Positions 24,686 through 34,639 of a stretch of DNA of 64,000 bases are shown in pieces (within the stretch, counting starts at the first letter, position 1; each line of letters starts with the position of its first letter). This DNA is from Temnothorax longispinosus (Eukaryota; Arthropoda; Insecta; Hymenoptera; Formicidae), in contig NC_092360.1 in assembly GCF_030848805.1 (NCBI RefSeq), positions 23,911,701-23,975,700 on the forward strand. Direction: 5' to 3'. Under the pieces are notes generated by a model. The model was not told where the DNA came from. It saw only the letters and a program-made list of their open reading frames with translations, and did not search any database. Position numbers and translations under genes: made by a program.

Positions 24686-26347
24686 CTTTTCACTTACTGA
24701 CGATATAATTCTCAATTTGCTGTTAATAAAAATGTAATAAAGATTTCTCTACTATTAATAAGAAGGGAATTTTTCCGTGGAAGTAAGTATTTGGAAAACT
24801 TGCAACATGCTTGCAAAGCACCAGGCGTTTGTCAAGACAGATCGCGATCGAAAAACGGCGATCTGACAGATGCGACCGCAACTGAGCGAACCCAACCCTT
24901 CTTCCTTCTCGTCTCGCGTCCTCCCGTGCCGCAGAAGCGTACGTGGGCGCACTCTCGGGCGCATCTGCATAATCGTACGTAAATTGCACGAGACATCGCG
25001 CGCGGTAATATATTGCGGCCGGAGGGTCGGGCCGACACACGGCGTTCATATGCAGAGAGGATATGTGCAGTTCGTGCGGATCGGTCGGCGCAATATGCGT
25101 GAATGTCCGCGCGCGCCGCGTCGCGCCGCGCCGTACGTCGTGCAACGGTACACCGTTGCGACCGGTTAATTCAGTTAGTGGATATGGAAGGATATGAGCG
25201 CCCGCGAAGGGCGAGCGGGCGGGAGAGAGAGGAGATGGTTGCTGGACCGCGCGCATCCCTGCGGTTTGTCCGTTGGCTGGGCTCTCTGTTTCTCTCTCTC
25301 CATCTCTCGTGCGTACGAGAGAAGAGTACCGGGTGACGCAAACGTATCGCCGGGCGGCGCGGCAACGAGGGTGACCCGCGTGACGAATTTTGCCGAGTAA
25401 GCACAAACGCGCCCGGCATCCCGAGTAGCAGTCTCTCGAGAATTATCCGCCAATTACACCGTCAGATTTCTACGGGCGTTCGAATCATTCGGTCGGGAAC
25501 GATCGCGAATGAAGGCTGGACGGCAAGTTTCGGGGCTCATAAAATCTTCTGAAATTAAAGATCGTAGGGCTTAAAAAAATGTTATAATATAGTAGAATAT
25601 ATTTCGTCATATATATAATATATATATCGAAATATATATATTAGGAAATTCAATGAACGAATTTATATGTTGTTCTAATACCAATGTATATGATAAAATA
25701 GCTTCAGCATTGAATATGCTGATGAATATGCCATTAATAAATGTAGGTAGCTAATTTATTTAATAAAATGAAAATTTTTCCGGTGAAATTTGTATTTGTA
25801 ATTTGTGTCCTTTTTTTCTGAAAGTCAGTCCAATTAACGATAAATTTACGACAATTTACGCCAGAGCTTTATTCCGCTTAAAAAGCGACCCGATCGATGA
25901 CGCTCGTGCTATAAATCGAGAAAAAAGATGTTTTCAGTAGAGACGTAAAACCGGCCGACGGATAAATATTTTATTACTCAAACGATTTATTACATTTTGC
26001 CGGAGCGCACCGAAGCAGGAACGGAAAAATTCTCGTTACACCAGAGAACGAAATAACTGAGTCGCGTAATTAAATGTTGATTCGGCAACCCGTGACCGTT
26101 CATTTAGCAAATTTGACTGGAATTTTTCCCTCTACGCAGAAATTGAAAAATATTCCTCCTCTTTTTTATTCAGTCAATATCAACCAACATATGATATTTT
26201 TCATGATAAGAGATAATACGGTAATCTTTTTCATTAATTCAAAAGTCAGAATTTAGGCAAACTTCTTACGATTTGTAAAAGTAACTGAAACAAATTTCCT
26301 CGAAACTGAGGTTTTTTTTACAGATATGTAATTTTACAGATATATGA
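24686..26347. other. gene-free DNA with CpG-rich block
   Basis: About 24850-25520 is one of the most CpG-rich stretches of the window. Long open frames on both strands overlap there, including a 227-codon one on the minus strand. The frames are Arg-rich and mutually overlapping, which is typical of composition and not of genes. About 25560-25830 and 26040-26340 are AT-rich. Confidence 0.5.
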
Positions 26348-26391
26348 AAATGCTATGGACATAGTAATTTTACTATAAAACTATAGCATTT
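26348..26391. repeat. two-tier imperfect hairpin
   Basis: Outer arms aaatgctat/atagcattt and inner arms atagtaa/ttactat fold around a 2-base loop with internal bulges. A related atagtaa-ttactat palindrome recurs near 26433-26450, followed by ttttctccgtgt. In reverse complement that reads acacggagaaaa, a style of end common in DNA transposons. Probably a decayed MITE. Confidence 0.45.
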
Positions 26392-26459
26392 AAACTTGTG
26401 CGTTTTGATGGTCCGCAGCTAGTGCGACACCATAGTAATATTTACTATAAAATTTTCTC

Positions 26460-27948
26460 CGTGTAAAGCTTGTCGCTTGTCGTACAAAAACCTTAACCCT
26501 CACAGCTTACAAAATAATAGCATTCAATTGCTCTGTGAGATGATAACGCATCAATTTGTAATAGCATTAATGCACGATTGAAAAATGCAAAACGCGCGTA
26601 AACAAACGCGAGTTCTGCGAAACGGTCCGCAGTTGCCCACGCCAATGCAGGCGCATTACTCACGGCCCATAATGCACCCACGCTCGTCGCGTCGTTTCGT
26701 AAATGCGTGTGCGCAAACGCGTGTAAACACACCGCGATCGTACGCACGCGGATCGTTTGAATAATGCGACGCGCAATTACCGGCAACGCGTCCGAACGGG
26801 ACGATGTGATTCGTTTTTCCTTCCTGTATATCATTCGTGGTTATTTAAGCTCCACGTGATAACACATTCGCATTTTCTCCGCGTAATAACTGAATTACGC
26901 GCGGCGTTATTTGTATCCGTGTTCACCCAAACGGATACAAATAAAATATACATACCAATAGCGTTGAATACAATTTAGCACATTTTAATCTTTAATCGCG
27001 TAACTAAAGAAAATTTATTCTACCGTAACTAAACGCGACTTGATGCAGTTGCGACTAAATCAAATTTCATTCACTCTCTGATAAAATTATTGCAACCGGC
27101 CGGGAGTAAATTTTAACGCGGATTCTAACTAATTTTGCGTTACGTGCGCTAAGGGCGCAAAATTTTGATATCTACATTTTCCGTCTCATATCTTTCACTT
27201 TTTCTACCGAAATGCTGAAAGATATACTCTATCGGACAGCTCGTTTTTACTTAATACTTGAGTGCTACATCATATCCGCGTGATAAATTTGAATTTCGTG
27301 CCAAGGTCTGTCCTCGAACAGTAGAAGGAGATACATCTGATTTGATCATATCTAAATGTAGAACCAAATTCTATTTCAGGTCTTCTATTAGAAATCAAGG
27401 ACGATTTATTGGCTCGTATATTTGTAACGAGCTACTTCTTTCGTTTCTTTCCAAAATAAGTAACTAAAGCTTAATCAAATTACATTAATCAGAGGACGCG
27501 CGCGGACAACGACTCCGGTGAGGTCTCCTAGTATCTATACTGGCTGCTACCTCGGTTTAAACGGAAGCGGTAAATTAGCCAGGACAGAGATCTATTAATA
27601 TTTCAGTCTCTTCGTTCCTCGCTTGTCTCACTCGTCTCCACTTATACCCCGCGAAACTCGTCGCGAGTCTCCATTAAACCCAGCGAAACTCTTGTTTTCG
27701 TGCACGTCGTTTTCGACGAGCGAAAAGGGGAGATTTCCGGCCCTCTCACGGATAATTCCAGATCGGATACGATCGTATCCCGTTATAAATAGTCGCATTG
27801 TCGCCTGCTCGCGAAGGTTATTTTAAATAGGTATCGATCCGCCATGGACATAATGGTGGTTAATAACTATTAAGAAAAGCAAAAGTATGTATTGCGTATG
27901 TCGTTATACTATATGTGGCATTTGACAGCCCATAGCTTCCATCTTCTT
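26460..27948. other. gene-free DNA with a 14-base-arm hairpin
   Basis: CpG-rich at about 26570-26900. A perfect hairpin with 14-base arms and a 10-base loop lies at 26907-26944. A TTATAAATAG motif lies near 27783 in moderately CpG-rich DNA. No gene is seen. Confidence 0.5.
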
Positions 27949-28262
27949 AAACGAGGTCTGACAATAAGGTTCGCGAGCTCGTCATCACGGTACAATTGCT
28001 ATATACCTTATTGCTGATTTATCACTGTGGTCCCCTTCAAAGTAATCCCCTTGGGAAGCTACATATATCGATGCCAGCGCCTTATCCACCCTTCAAAGCA
28101 GTTTTAGAACTGCTGTTGTTGTGAAATGGCCTTCAGAGCTGCCGTTTCGTATGTTACTCTTACAATTAATGTCATTGACGTCATCAAAGTGCGTTTCTTT
28201 CAATGTTTCCTTTATCTTTGGAAATAAAAAAAGTCACACCGCGGATCTAGCCCCATATGACT
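27949..28262 (-). pseudogene. mariner-like transposase C-terminal fragment
   Basis: Read on the minus strand this region encodes, in order but in different frames, FLFPKIKETLKETHFDDV (about 28233-28175), CFEGWIRRWH (about 28100-28070) and YFEGDH (about 28044-28027). From knowledge of the family, these are the C-terminal landmarks of mariner transposases (DD34D, cut-and-paste transposition at TA). A GTGTGACTTTTTT remnant just upstream fits the region of the last catalytic Asp. Only about 95 of roughly 345 codons remain, with stops and frameshifts, and the 5' part is missing. The sequence acgaggtctgacaataagg at 27951-27969 probably marks the terminal repeat. The fragment is dead. Confidence 0.8.
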
Positions 28263-30462
28263 TTTTTTTTACAGATATGCAATGTGTTTGAAAAATAGAA
28301 ATAATATGAAATTTTAACATAATAGTAATGATTTTAACGTCTTTTAATGTCCATCGTGCAATTATTCACGCTAGTTTTGAACTTCTCTCAAAACAGCATT
28401 TCATATACGGTAATGAATGGTATATATTATATGATATACCATTATGTCTAAATTTATTATTATAACAAAGTCCTACGTATATCAAATAGATACTCTGTCA
28501 TCTGTAAGCCAAAAAAATTGAAAGTAATACATTCCGGAAACAAGACCCATCCGTTCAGGATTAGACAAACGCAATAGATGCACGCGAGCGAGATGGTTAA
28601 TTCATGGCGGTGCGGTGTGAGGTACGTTATACGGTGTACCGAGTAGTGTTGGATTCGCAAAGACCATACTCGGAATTTAATGTTCCGTCATTCGATCTGC
28701 GATGCGCGAAACCCCGCGCTATACTAATTATCCCGGTCTTTATTCGTACACGCCGAATTCTTTCCGTGCCTAATAGCGTTGTGTGCACACGCATTACTCT
28801 TACGCTCGAGCCGCACGTGGGATGGCAAGTAAATATCGCGCGTACAACGCGGAAATAATCGATGATACGCAGGATACCCGTAAACACGCACGGCTATTAT
28901 CGCATCCGGATATCAATATGTGGAAAATAATGAAGCTGCAGACTTCCAGCTGTCACGGAGCACACAAAACAATTTTTCTCGGAAGAATTTTTCAATTCGT
29001 TTGTGCCGTATATGAGTCTTGAAAGATTCAGAAAGAATGACAATCGTACAACTTGCGTTTTCCATCTTTCGAAAAATACAAATAGATAAAACACTTACTA
29101 AATACGTAGTTAATCAAAATCCAGTTACCTTATCGTAAAATCTTTTTTGTGATTCTAGAAACAAGATTGAAGGCGCCTGTTTTGTCATGTCAAAACAATT
29201 ATGCAGAGAAAAAAATCGGCATACTCTTGAATCTCATTCTCATGCACTCTTCACTTTTATCAATGACTTATTGTAAAATGATAATAGGACGTGTGTGTAT
29301 TATATTGTCACGAATATTATATATCTCTTCGCACGAAGAGATTTCTCCTCGCTAAGAAAGAAATGCAAAAAATTCAGGTCTCGGCAAGTCACCATTCGTC
29401 CCTGCCGGTTCGTCCATTTGTGCCCGAAGACACGGACAGACTGCGCCGGGACACGTTAATATCGCAGATGCACGAGATGGAGGATGGAGGTTCTTAGTCA
29501 CCGCGGGACATTATGGTAATGCATGCGTGGTTGCGCAACACGGTAATGCGGTTACGATTCATTAAGCCGCGCTCGCAGGTGGCGGCGACGCGACGCGACG
29601 GAGGCACAAGCAGGCGAGGAGGAAAAAGCGAAGGTCCGGCGCGGCGCGGCGCGGTGCCCGCTCGAGCGAGACGACGCGATGGAGCTGTTCTCTCGCACAA
29701 AGAGCTGCGGTGGCTCTTCCGACAGGATAATTCGTCCTTTTCCTTTCTAGCGCAGCGAGTCAGGCTTGGATTTTCGAGCAGTCTCCCGGACCTCGCCGAG
29801 TGACGAGGGAAACGCGCGCGCGACTCGCGAATCGCGATGCACCGGGCCCACGTTGGCGATGTAACGATGATTCATATACGCGGAAAGAGATCCGCCTCGT
29901 TGGAGCGAAGCGCGGAAAAGGCTATCGGTGTACAGAAATTCCGGCAAGAATTTATGCCGCGCGCGTTTGGCGTAGAGCCACTTTGGTGTGTATGCATAAG
30001 TATCTATTCGTTTGATGAGTACTATACTATTGCAACTGCTTACGGCGATATTCGCGATCAACTGTGACCTAGGATGTTCCAGACGTGCAAAAGAAGATTT
30101 GCGCGAACCTTTGTCAACAATAATGTTAAAAAAGCTATATTATATTGCGTAAACTATTAACAATATAATTTAATAACTATTAATTATTTCATTTAACTGT
30201 GATTAAGTAAATTGACAAAATTGTTTTTTTTAACCATTTCAAGTGACTATTGAAAATTGAATTAATACGTACGACAAATAACTTAACTTCCCGCAATAAC
30301 TGACATTAAAAAATTATTTACTTCAAACCCATTCAAGGATTTATTACTGAAAGGTAATTCTAGTCCATGTGAAATATTGGAAAATAACGATGGAATTGTT
30401 TTGCTGTTGGATGCTGGAAAAAAAATACGCGAGCGCAACTTTGATGAGACGTTGATTCACCG
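28263..30462. other. gene-free DNA
   Basis: A TA-rich hairpin with 10-base arms lies at about 28416-28443. About 28560-28870 and 29500-30060 are CpG-rich, the latter with a GCGGC run near 29639-29655. About 30120-30360 is AT-rich. The open frames on both strands in the CpG-rich parts are not recognisable as proteins. Confidence 0.45.
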
Positions 30463-30519
30463 CGCAATGAGGAAGTAAACCGCGAGATCCTCGCGTAAAA
30501 GGATCTCGTACTCATTGCG
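30463..30519. repeat. two-stem hairpin (possible small structured RNA)
   Basis: Outer 9-base arms cgcaatgag/ctcattgcg at 30463-30471 and 30511-30519 enclose inner 9-base arms cgagatcct/aggatctcg at 30483-30491 and 30500-30508, with an 8-base loop. The internal loop is very asymmetric (11 versus 2 bases), which is unusual for a microRNA precursor. The structure is seen directly; any RNA function is inference. Confidence 0.5.
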
Positions 30520-33058
30520 AAACCGCTAAAACCGCAAAGCAGAGGTAATGGCGCTTGTCTGGGGGGCAGCACAATCAAGGACGTCGCTAATTCCAGGCGC
30601 ACATTCGGTGAACACACCATTGATTAACCCCTTCACGATTAATCCCGACTTTAACGATCTCGGAAGAAATCGGATTACGCATCGTTAGAATCATCTTTGG
30701 TGGCTCGTAATATAAATATATGTCGCATATAAACACTTATCCTATAATACGTCCGTCTTCTGTGATTTTTACTTACATATTTACATATACTGTCATTTAT
30801 ATCCTTAAAAATTTAGATGAAATTTAATTATATGTTATTAAAGCAGGTTGTATTTTTTTTTCCAGAGAAAGCCCTACAGATCATAGTTTAATATAAATGA
30901 GAAAAAAGATAACTATCGTAAGATAAAAAAAGCCTATATAGTATTATTCACAAATCACGTATAATAGTTTTACGAAACAATAGTCTCCTCTGATATTTTC
31001 TATCTATCCCTTTGTCTGAATTATTTTTCAATCTATGCGCATTTATACCTACACGAAATTATTCATTGATCGATTCAAAGGACATCGAGTCGCATACCTT
31101 TTATCGGGGTGATTATTTCGCAAAGGATGATGCGAAGGGACCTTTGTCTCGACAAGCGAGCGACAAATCTCGCTCCTCTTTGAGGGGACGAGCTCCGGAT
31201 GCGATGCAACGCACTACGTCGACTCAGTCGGAACGCAACGACGAGCAGGAGAATCGTTTATTGTGCGAGCTCGATTAATCCTCCACCATCGCCAATTTCG
31301 CCGAGGACTCGCCTGGCTGACCGGCAATAGCTCGCCGGGGTTCGCCACGTAGTCGGCGAACGTGTCCCGGAGTGAAAAGTTATGCTACGCGGTAGCCGTA
31401 TAACTTGCCGTATAAATGCGAGGCTCCCCCGTTCGTCGTTCGCTCATGGCGTGTTGGTGACAACACGAGTTACGCATTATTGCTTGCGCGCGAGTGCGTT
31501 ACGCGCGCGCGGAAAAACGATCTTCCGATGTAGAGAACGTGCGTTGAGAAAATTCAAATATCTTCTAAAATCAAATACGGGATAAGGGAATGGATGGCAC
31601 AATCAGAAATCATTGATATTATAAATATGAATAAATAAATTGAAAACTTCAAATGGGATAAGAATAATATTAGGATTAGCATTAAAATTTGTCCCTCTCT
31701 AAGATACTAACCTTCGAAAACAATAAATTTGAGGGAAATGCCAAAAGAGAGATTGCACCATTTATAAAATTTTGTTTATAAATGGCCCAATTTTTCAAAG
31801 AACAACTGACATTTGATATAAATTAGTGAATTATGTTTGAAATGAAAACGTTTAGCAAAATAGGCAAACGCATGTGTCCATACAAGTTTGGGACGTAGGA
31901 GTAATGGCTGAATTAGCGAGCACGAGTGGAAAGGGACGAACGTAGTCAGACCGCGAGGCGTCGGAAAACCATCACAGTGCAGTCGCGACAAAGAGCGGTT
32001 TCAGCGAAACGTGGCCGCATCTCCTTTACGAATCGCGAAGAATAAACGGCTGAGTAAACGGAGGGGAACGACAGTAAGAGAAGGCGACGCGATACAACAC
32101 GACGCGATGCTCGAGGAAACATACGAAGCGGGTGGCACAAGAATCGCGACGACGGAAAAAGGAACGAGACGCCGACGTCCCGTTGAAGAGGAAGGACAAG
32201 TGCGACGGCGAACGAAGGCGGAAAACGACGGGCTGCAAAAGGACGACAGAAAGAAAGAGCGAGGGAGAGAGAGAACAAAAAGAGAGAGAAGAGGTAAAGA
32301 AAAGGAGAAAGAGAGACGACGGCGTACAAAGAGCGTGTGCAAACGCGCCAATTACGAACTCGTCCGAAGACGGCCATTAAGAATCGCGACAAACAAACGA
32401 CCAGCCCTTTTTGTCGTCCTCCCGAGGAGGCCTCGCGACGATCGTTCTAACGATCGTCGGTATACACCTTCGCGTGATTTCTCAGCCGGCGGAGTGGACG
32501 AAGAATCGTCACCCCTCTTCCCTGACTTCCCCCCGTCGTTGCTACTACCACCAATGCCGTTGCCCTTCTTTACCCCGCGCGTTATTCGCCGCTTCTCTTC
32601 GAGTTCGCGAATGGTTTCTTTGTCGAGATTCGCCTCGCCTTTGATCTCGATGGGAGAGAACGTCGCACCAACGTGGTCATTCTCGTACGGTTCCGACGCC
32701 GCGCGCCGCGCCGCGCCGCGCCGTCCGGTTCGACCGGATTTTCCAAGGGGGGAACCCTGCGTGTATGCGCGCCGCCGCCGCGCCGTCCGCGTGCGAGCGC
32801 GAATCAAATGCCAATCGTACCGAGATCTTTAAGCAGCTTTCATCACGCTCCGCATCTCCGTGCCCCGTCACAATGTTTCCGCCGACAGTTGATCGCACCG
32901 CTTTTTGCCGCGTCGCGGTAAATCACTGATAATCAGAGATGACAGCGGTATTGTTTCGCCATTGATTGGTTCGTCTGCAGCTCTAATTTAGTACACATTC
33001 GGATAAAATTAGTAACTTTTTTAACTGCAAAAATAAAACACGAAGAGAAATTAAAAAT
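30520..33058. other. gene-free DNA with strongly CpG- and purine-rich block
   Basis: About 31270-31540 is CpG-rich, with a GTATAAATG motif near 31410 and a 7-base-arm hairpin at 31339-31360. About 32000-32900 is purine-rich, then CpG-rich, with a CGCCG run near 32698-32722. A 273-codon plus-strand frame (32011-32832) overlaps long minus-strand frames and encodes Arg/Lys/Glu-rich then Pro/Ser-rich sequence. I judge it compositional. Confidence 0.5.
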
Positions 33059-33106
33059 CCTTAATTACTAGATTCCATTGACAAATCGGCAATAAAAAAA
33101 ATTGCG

Positions 33107-33148
<42 letters not shown>

Positions 33149-33244
33149 CGATTACATAATTTATATTAATTTGTGATTTTCCGTTAATTACCGTTAATCG
33201 CAATTTTTTATTGCCGATTTGTCAATGGAATCTAGTAATTAAGG
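33059..33244. mobile_element. foldback element: 50-base inverted repeat around a TA tract
   Basis: The arms at 33059-33110 and 33195-33244 are reverse complements, identical except for the length of one A-run (8 versus 6). The outer ends read ccttaattactagattccat. The loop holds a TA microsatellite (33110-33146) and a second AT-rich segment. The near-identity of the arms suggests either a young foldback or MITE, or a recent inverted duplication. No coding sequence is present. Confidence 0.75.
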
Positions 33245-33263
33245 ATATATATATAGATAAGGG

Positions 33264-33266
<3 letters not shown>

Positions 33267-33298
<32 letters not shown>
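33267..33298. repeat. (AT)n microsatellite
   Basis: Sixteen AT dinucleotides just downstream of the foldback element, preceded by a short diverged run. Confidence 0.95.
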
Positions 33299-33300
<2 letters not shown>

Positions 33301-34197
33301 CCTTGTTCTCTAAAATTTATTGTTTATTATATGTGGGTTTCAACTCAATATATCATATATCATGTATTATTTTTTCAATGTTCCCAATATTAAATATTGC
33401 ATCGTGTACGCATTAGGTACGCCGGCAACTATATATAATGCGCTTACAGATCGGCGAGCCTTCGGTCGACGATGTACATTATCGTTGATCGATTTACGTG
33501 TTTTCTAAGCATCTGCCCGCAACATCGCTACATGCACAATTCGTCGATTGTTAATAATCGATTTGCCGGTAACTGATAATTATTTAATTAACAATTAATT
33601 ATTTGCGGCTGTTAACGACGTGAGTGGCTTCGCGGCATCCCCGGGGGCACTCCGAGGTTAATTACCTCACAACGTTCAGCCGACTGTGATATCAATGTAC
33701 CTAGTTTGTGCTGGGGAAACCGTTAAATAGTCATATGCATTTCCAATCTGCGTATCTGCGTATCTGTTGTATCGGAACGCCCGTCGGCCGTAATTACAAT
33801 ACGCAGCAGCTTGCTCGAAACTATCTGTAGAAATGTCTCGGACCTTTCGGGATAAACGTCCTTTTTTTATCTGTAAATTCTTTCTCCTGATAATAGAGAT
33901 AATAGAGATTAAAAAAGGCAATAGCGCACAAAAATTGTCAAATAATGAATCAGCTCTTATTACAATGGAAACGTTTTTTTTTTTCTTTTTGTAATGGACC
34001 CCTATTGGAGAAAGGATCACGATAAGTCGTGACTCTCAAAGAGGAGATAAATCTCTTTGTCTCTCTCTTATTTGTCTAGATTAGACAATTGAAGCAATTG
34101 ATAGATAAGCAGTAAAGATTTAATGCTATGGATGGTCATATTGTTTCAGATAATGATAATTTTCGGTTTTTCGTCATATTCCTTATATCGATGGAAT
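33299..34197. other. gene-free DNA with ATTA-rich cluster
   Basis: About 33551-33602 contains at least four TAAT or ATTA cores within about 55 bases, next to a CpG-rich segment at 33600-33660. This resembles clusters of homeodomain-type sites, but AT-rich sequence produces them by chance too. A 7-base-arm hairpin lies near 34036-34059. No gene is seen. Confidence 0.4.
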
Positions 34198-34639
34198 TTC
34201 GGAACGCTTTTGTAACAATATTAAGAAATTCAACTTTCAAACTTCATATTGGTTTAAATAAACTTAACCACCTGATGAAACCACACAAAGATAAATTGTC
34301 TCATGATACTCGTAGCAACGTTGTGCATAAAATTTGTTGTCGGGATTGTGTTGCTTCTTATGTTGGACAGACCATAGTAGACAACTTAGAACTCGATTCG
34401 AGGAGCATCGTAGTCAATTCAGCAAAAATATTAAAGACTAAGTACTCGATTTCTTTTCAACATAGATTAAATGGTCATCAATTTGGCTGAGATAATATAA
34501 AAGTCTTGGATATTGAGAAATCTTATATTAAAAGAGTATCTCTGAAATGTTCTACGTCAAAAAGCAAAATAATAGCATCAACCTACAAGAGGAAACATTA
34601 GATCTTCGTAATGATTATTTACCGATTATCGAGAGACTT
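34198..34639 (+). pseudogene. Penelope-like retroelement, GIY-YIG-type C-terminal fragment
   Basis: The translation shows a Cys-containing block NVVHKICCRDC just before SYVGQT (34356-34373), then in a second frame RTRFEEHRSQFSK (34388-34426). Next comes NGHQFG followed by an in-frame TGA (34488-34490), then NIKVLDIEKSYIKR, and in a third frame NSINLQEETLDLRNDYLPII (34571-34630). From family knowledge, this order is that of the GIY-YIG-type endonuclease region found at the C-terminus of Penelope-like elements and relatives. At least three frameshifts and one stop show it is dead. The reverse transcriptase part is not found upstream. Confidence 0.75.

Noticed and set aside
24723..25406. 227-codon minus-strand open frame
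   Set aside because: It lies in a very CpG-rich block where six overlapping frames on both strands are open. The content is Arg/Ala/Ser-rich without motifs.
32011..32832. 273-codon plus-strand open frame
   Set aside because: It runs through purine-rich then CpG-rich DNA, encodes Arg/Lys/Glu-rich and then Pro/Ser/Arg-rich sequence, and overlaps several long frames on the other strand. No domain or codon signal suggests a gene.
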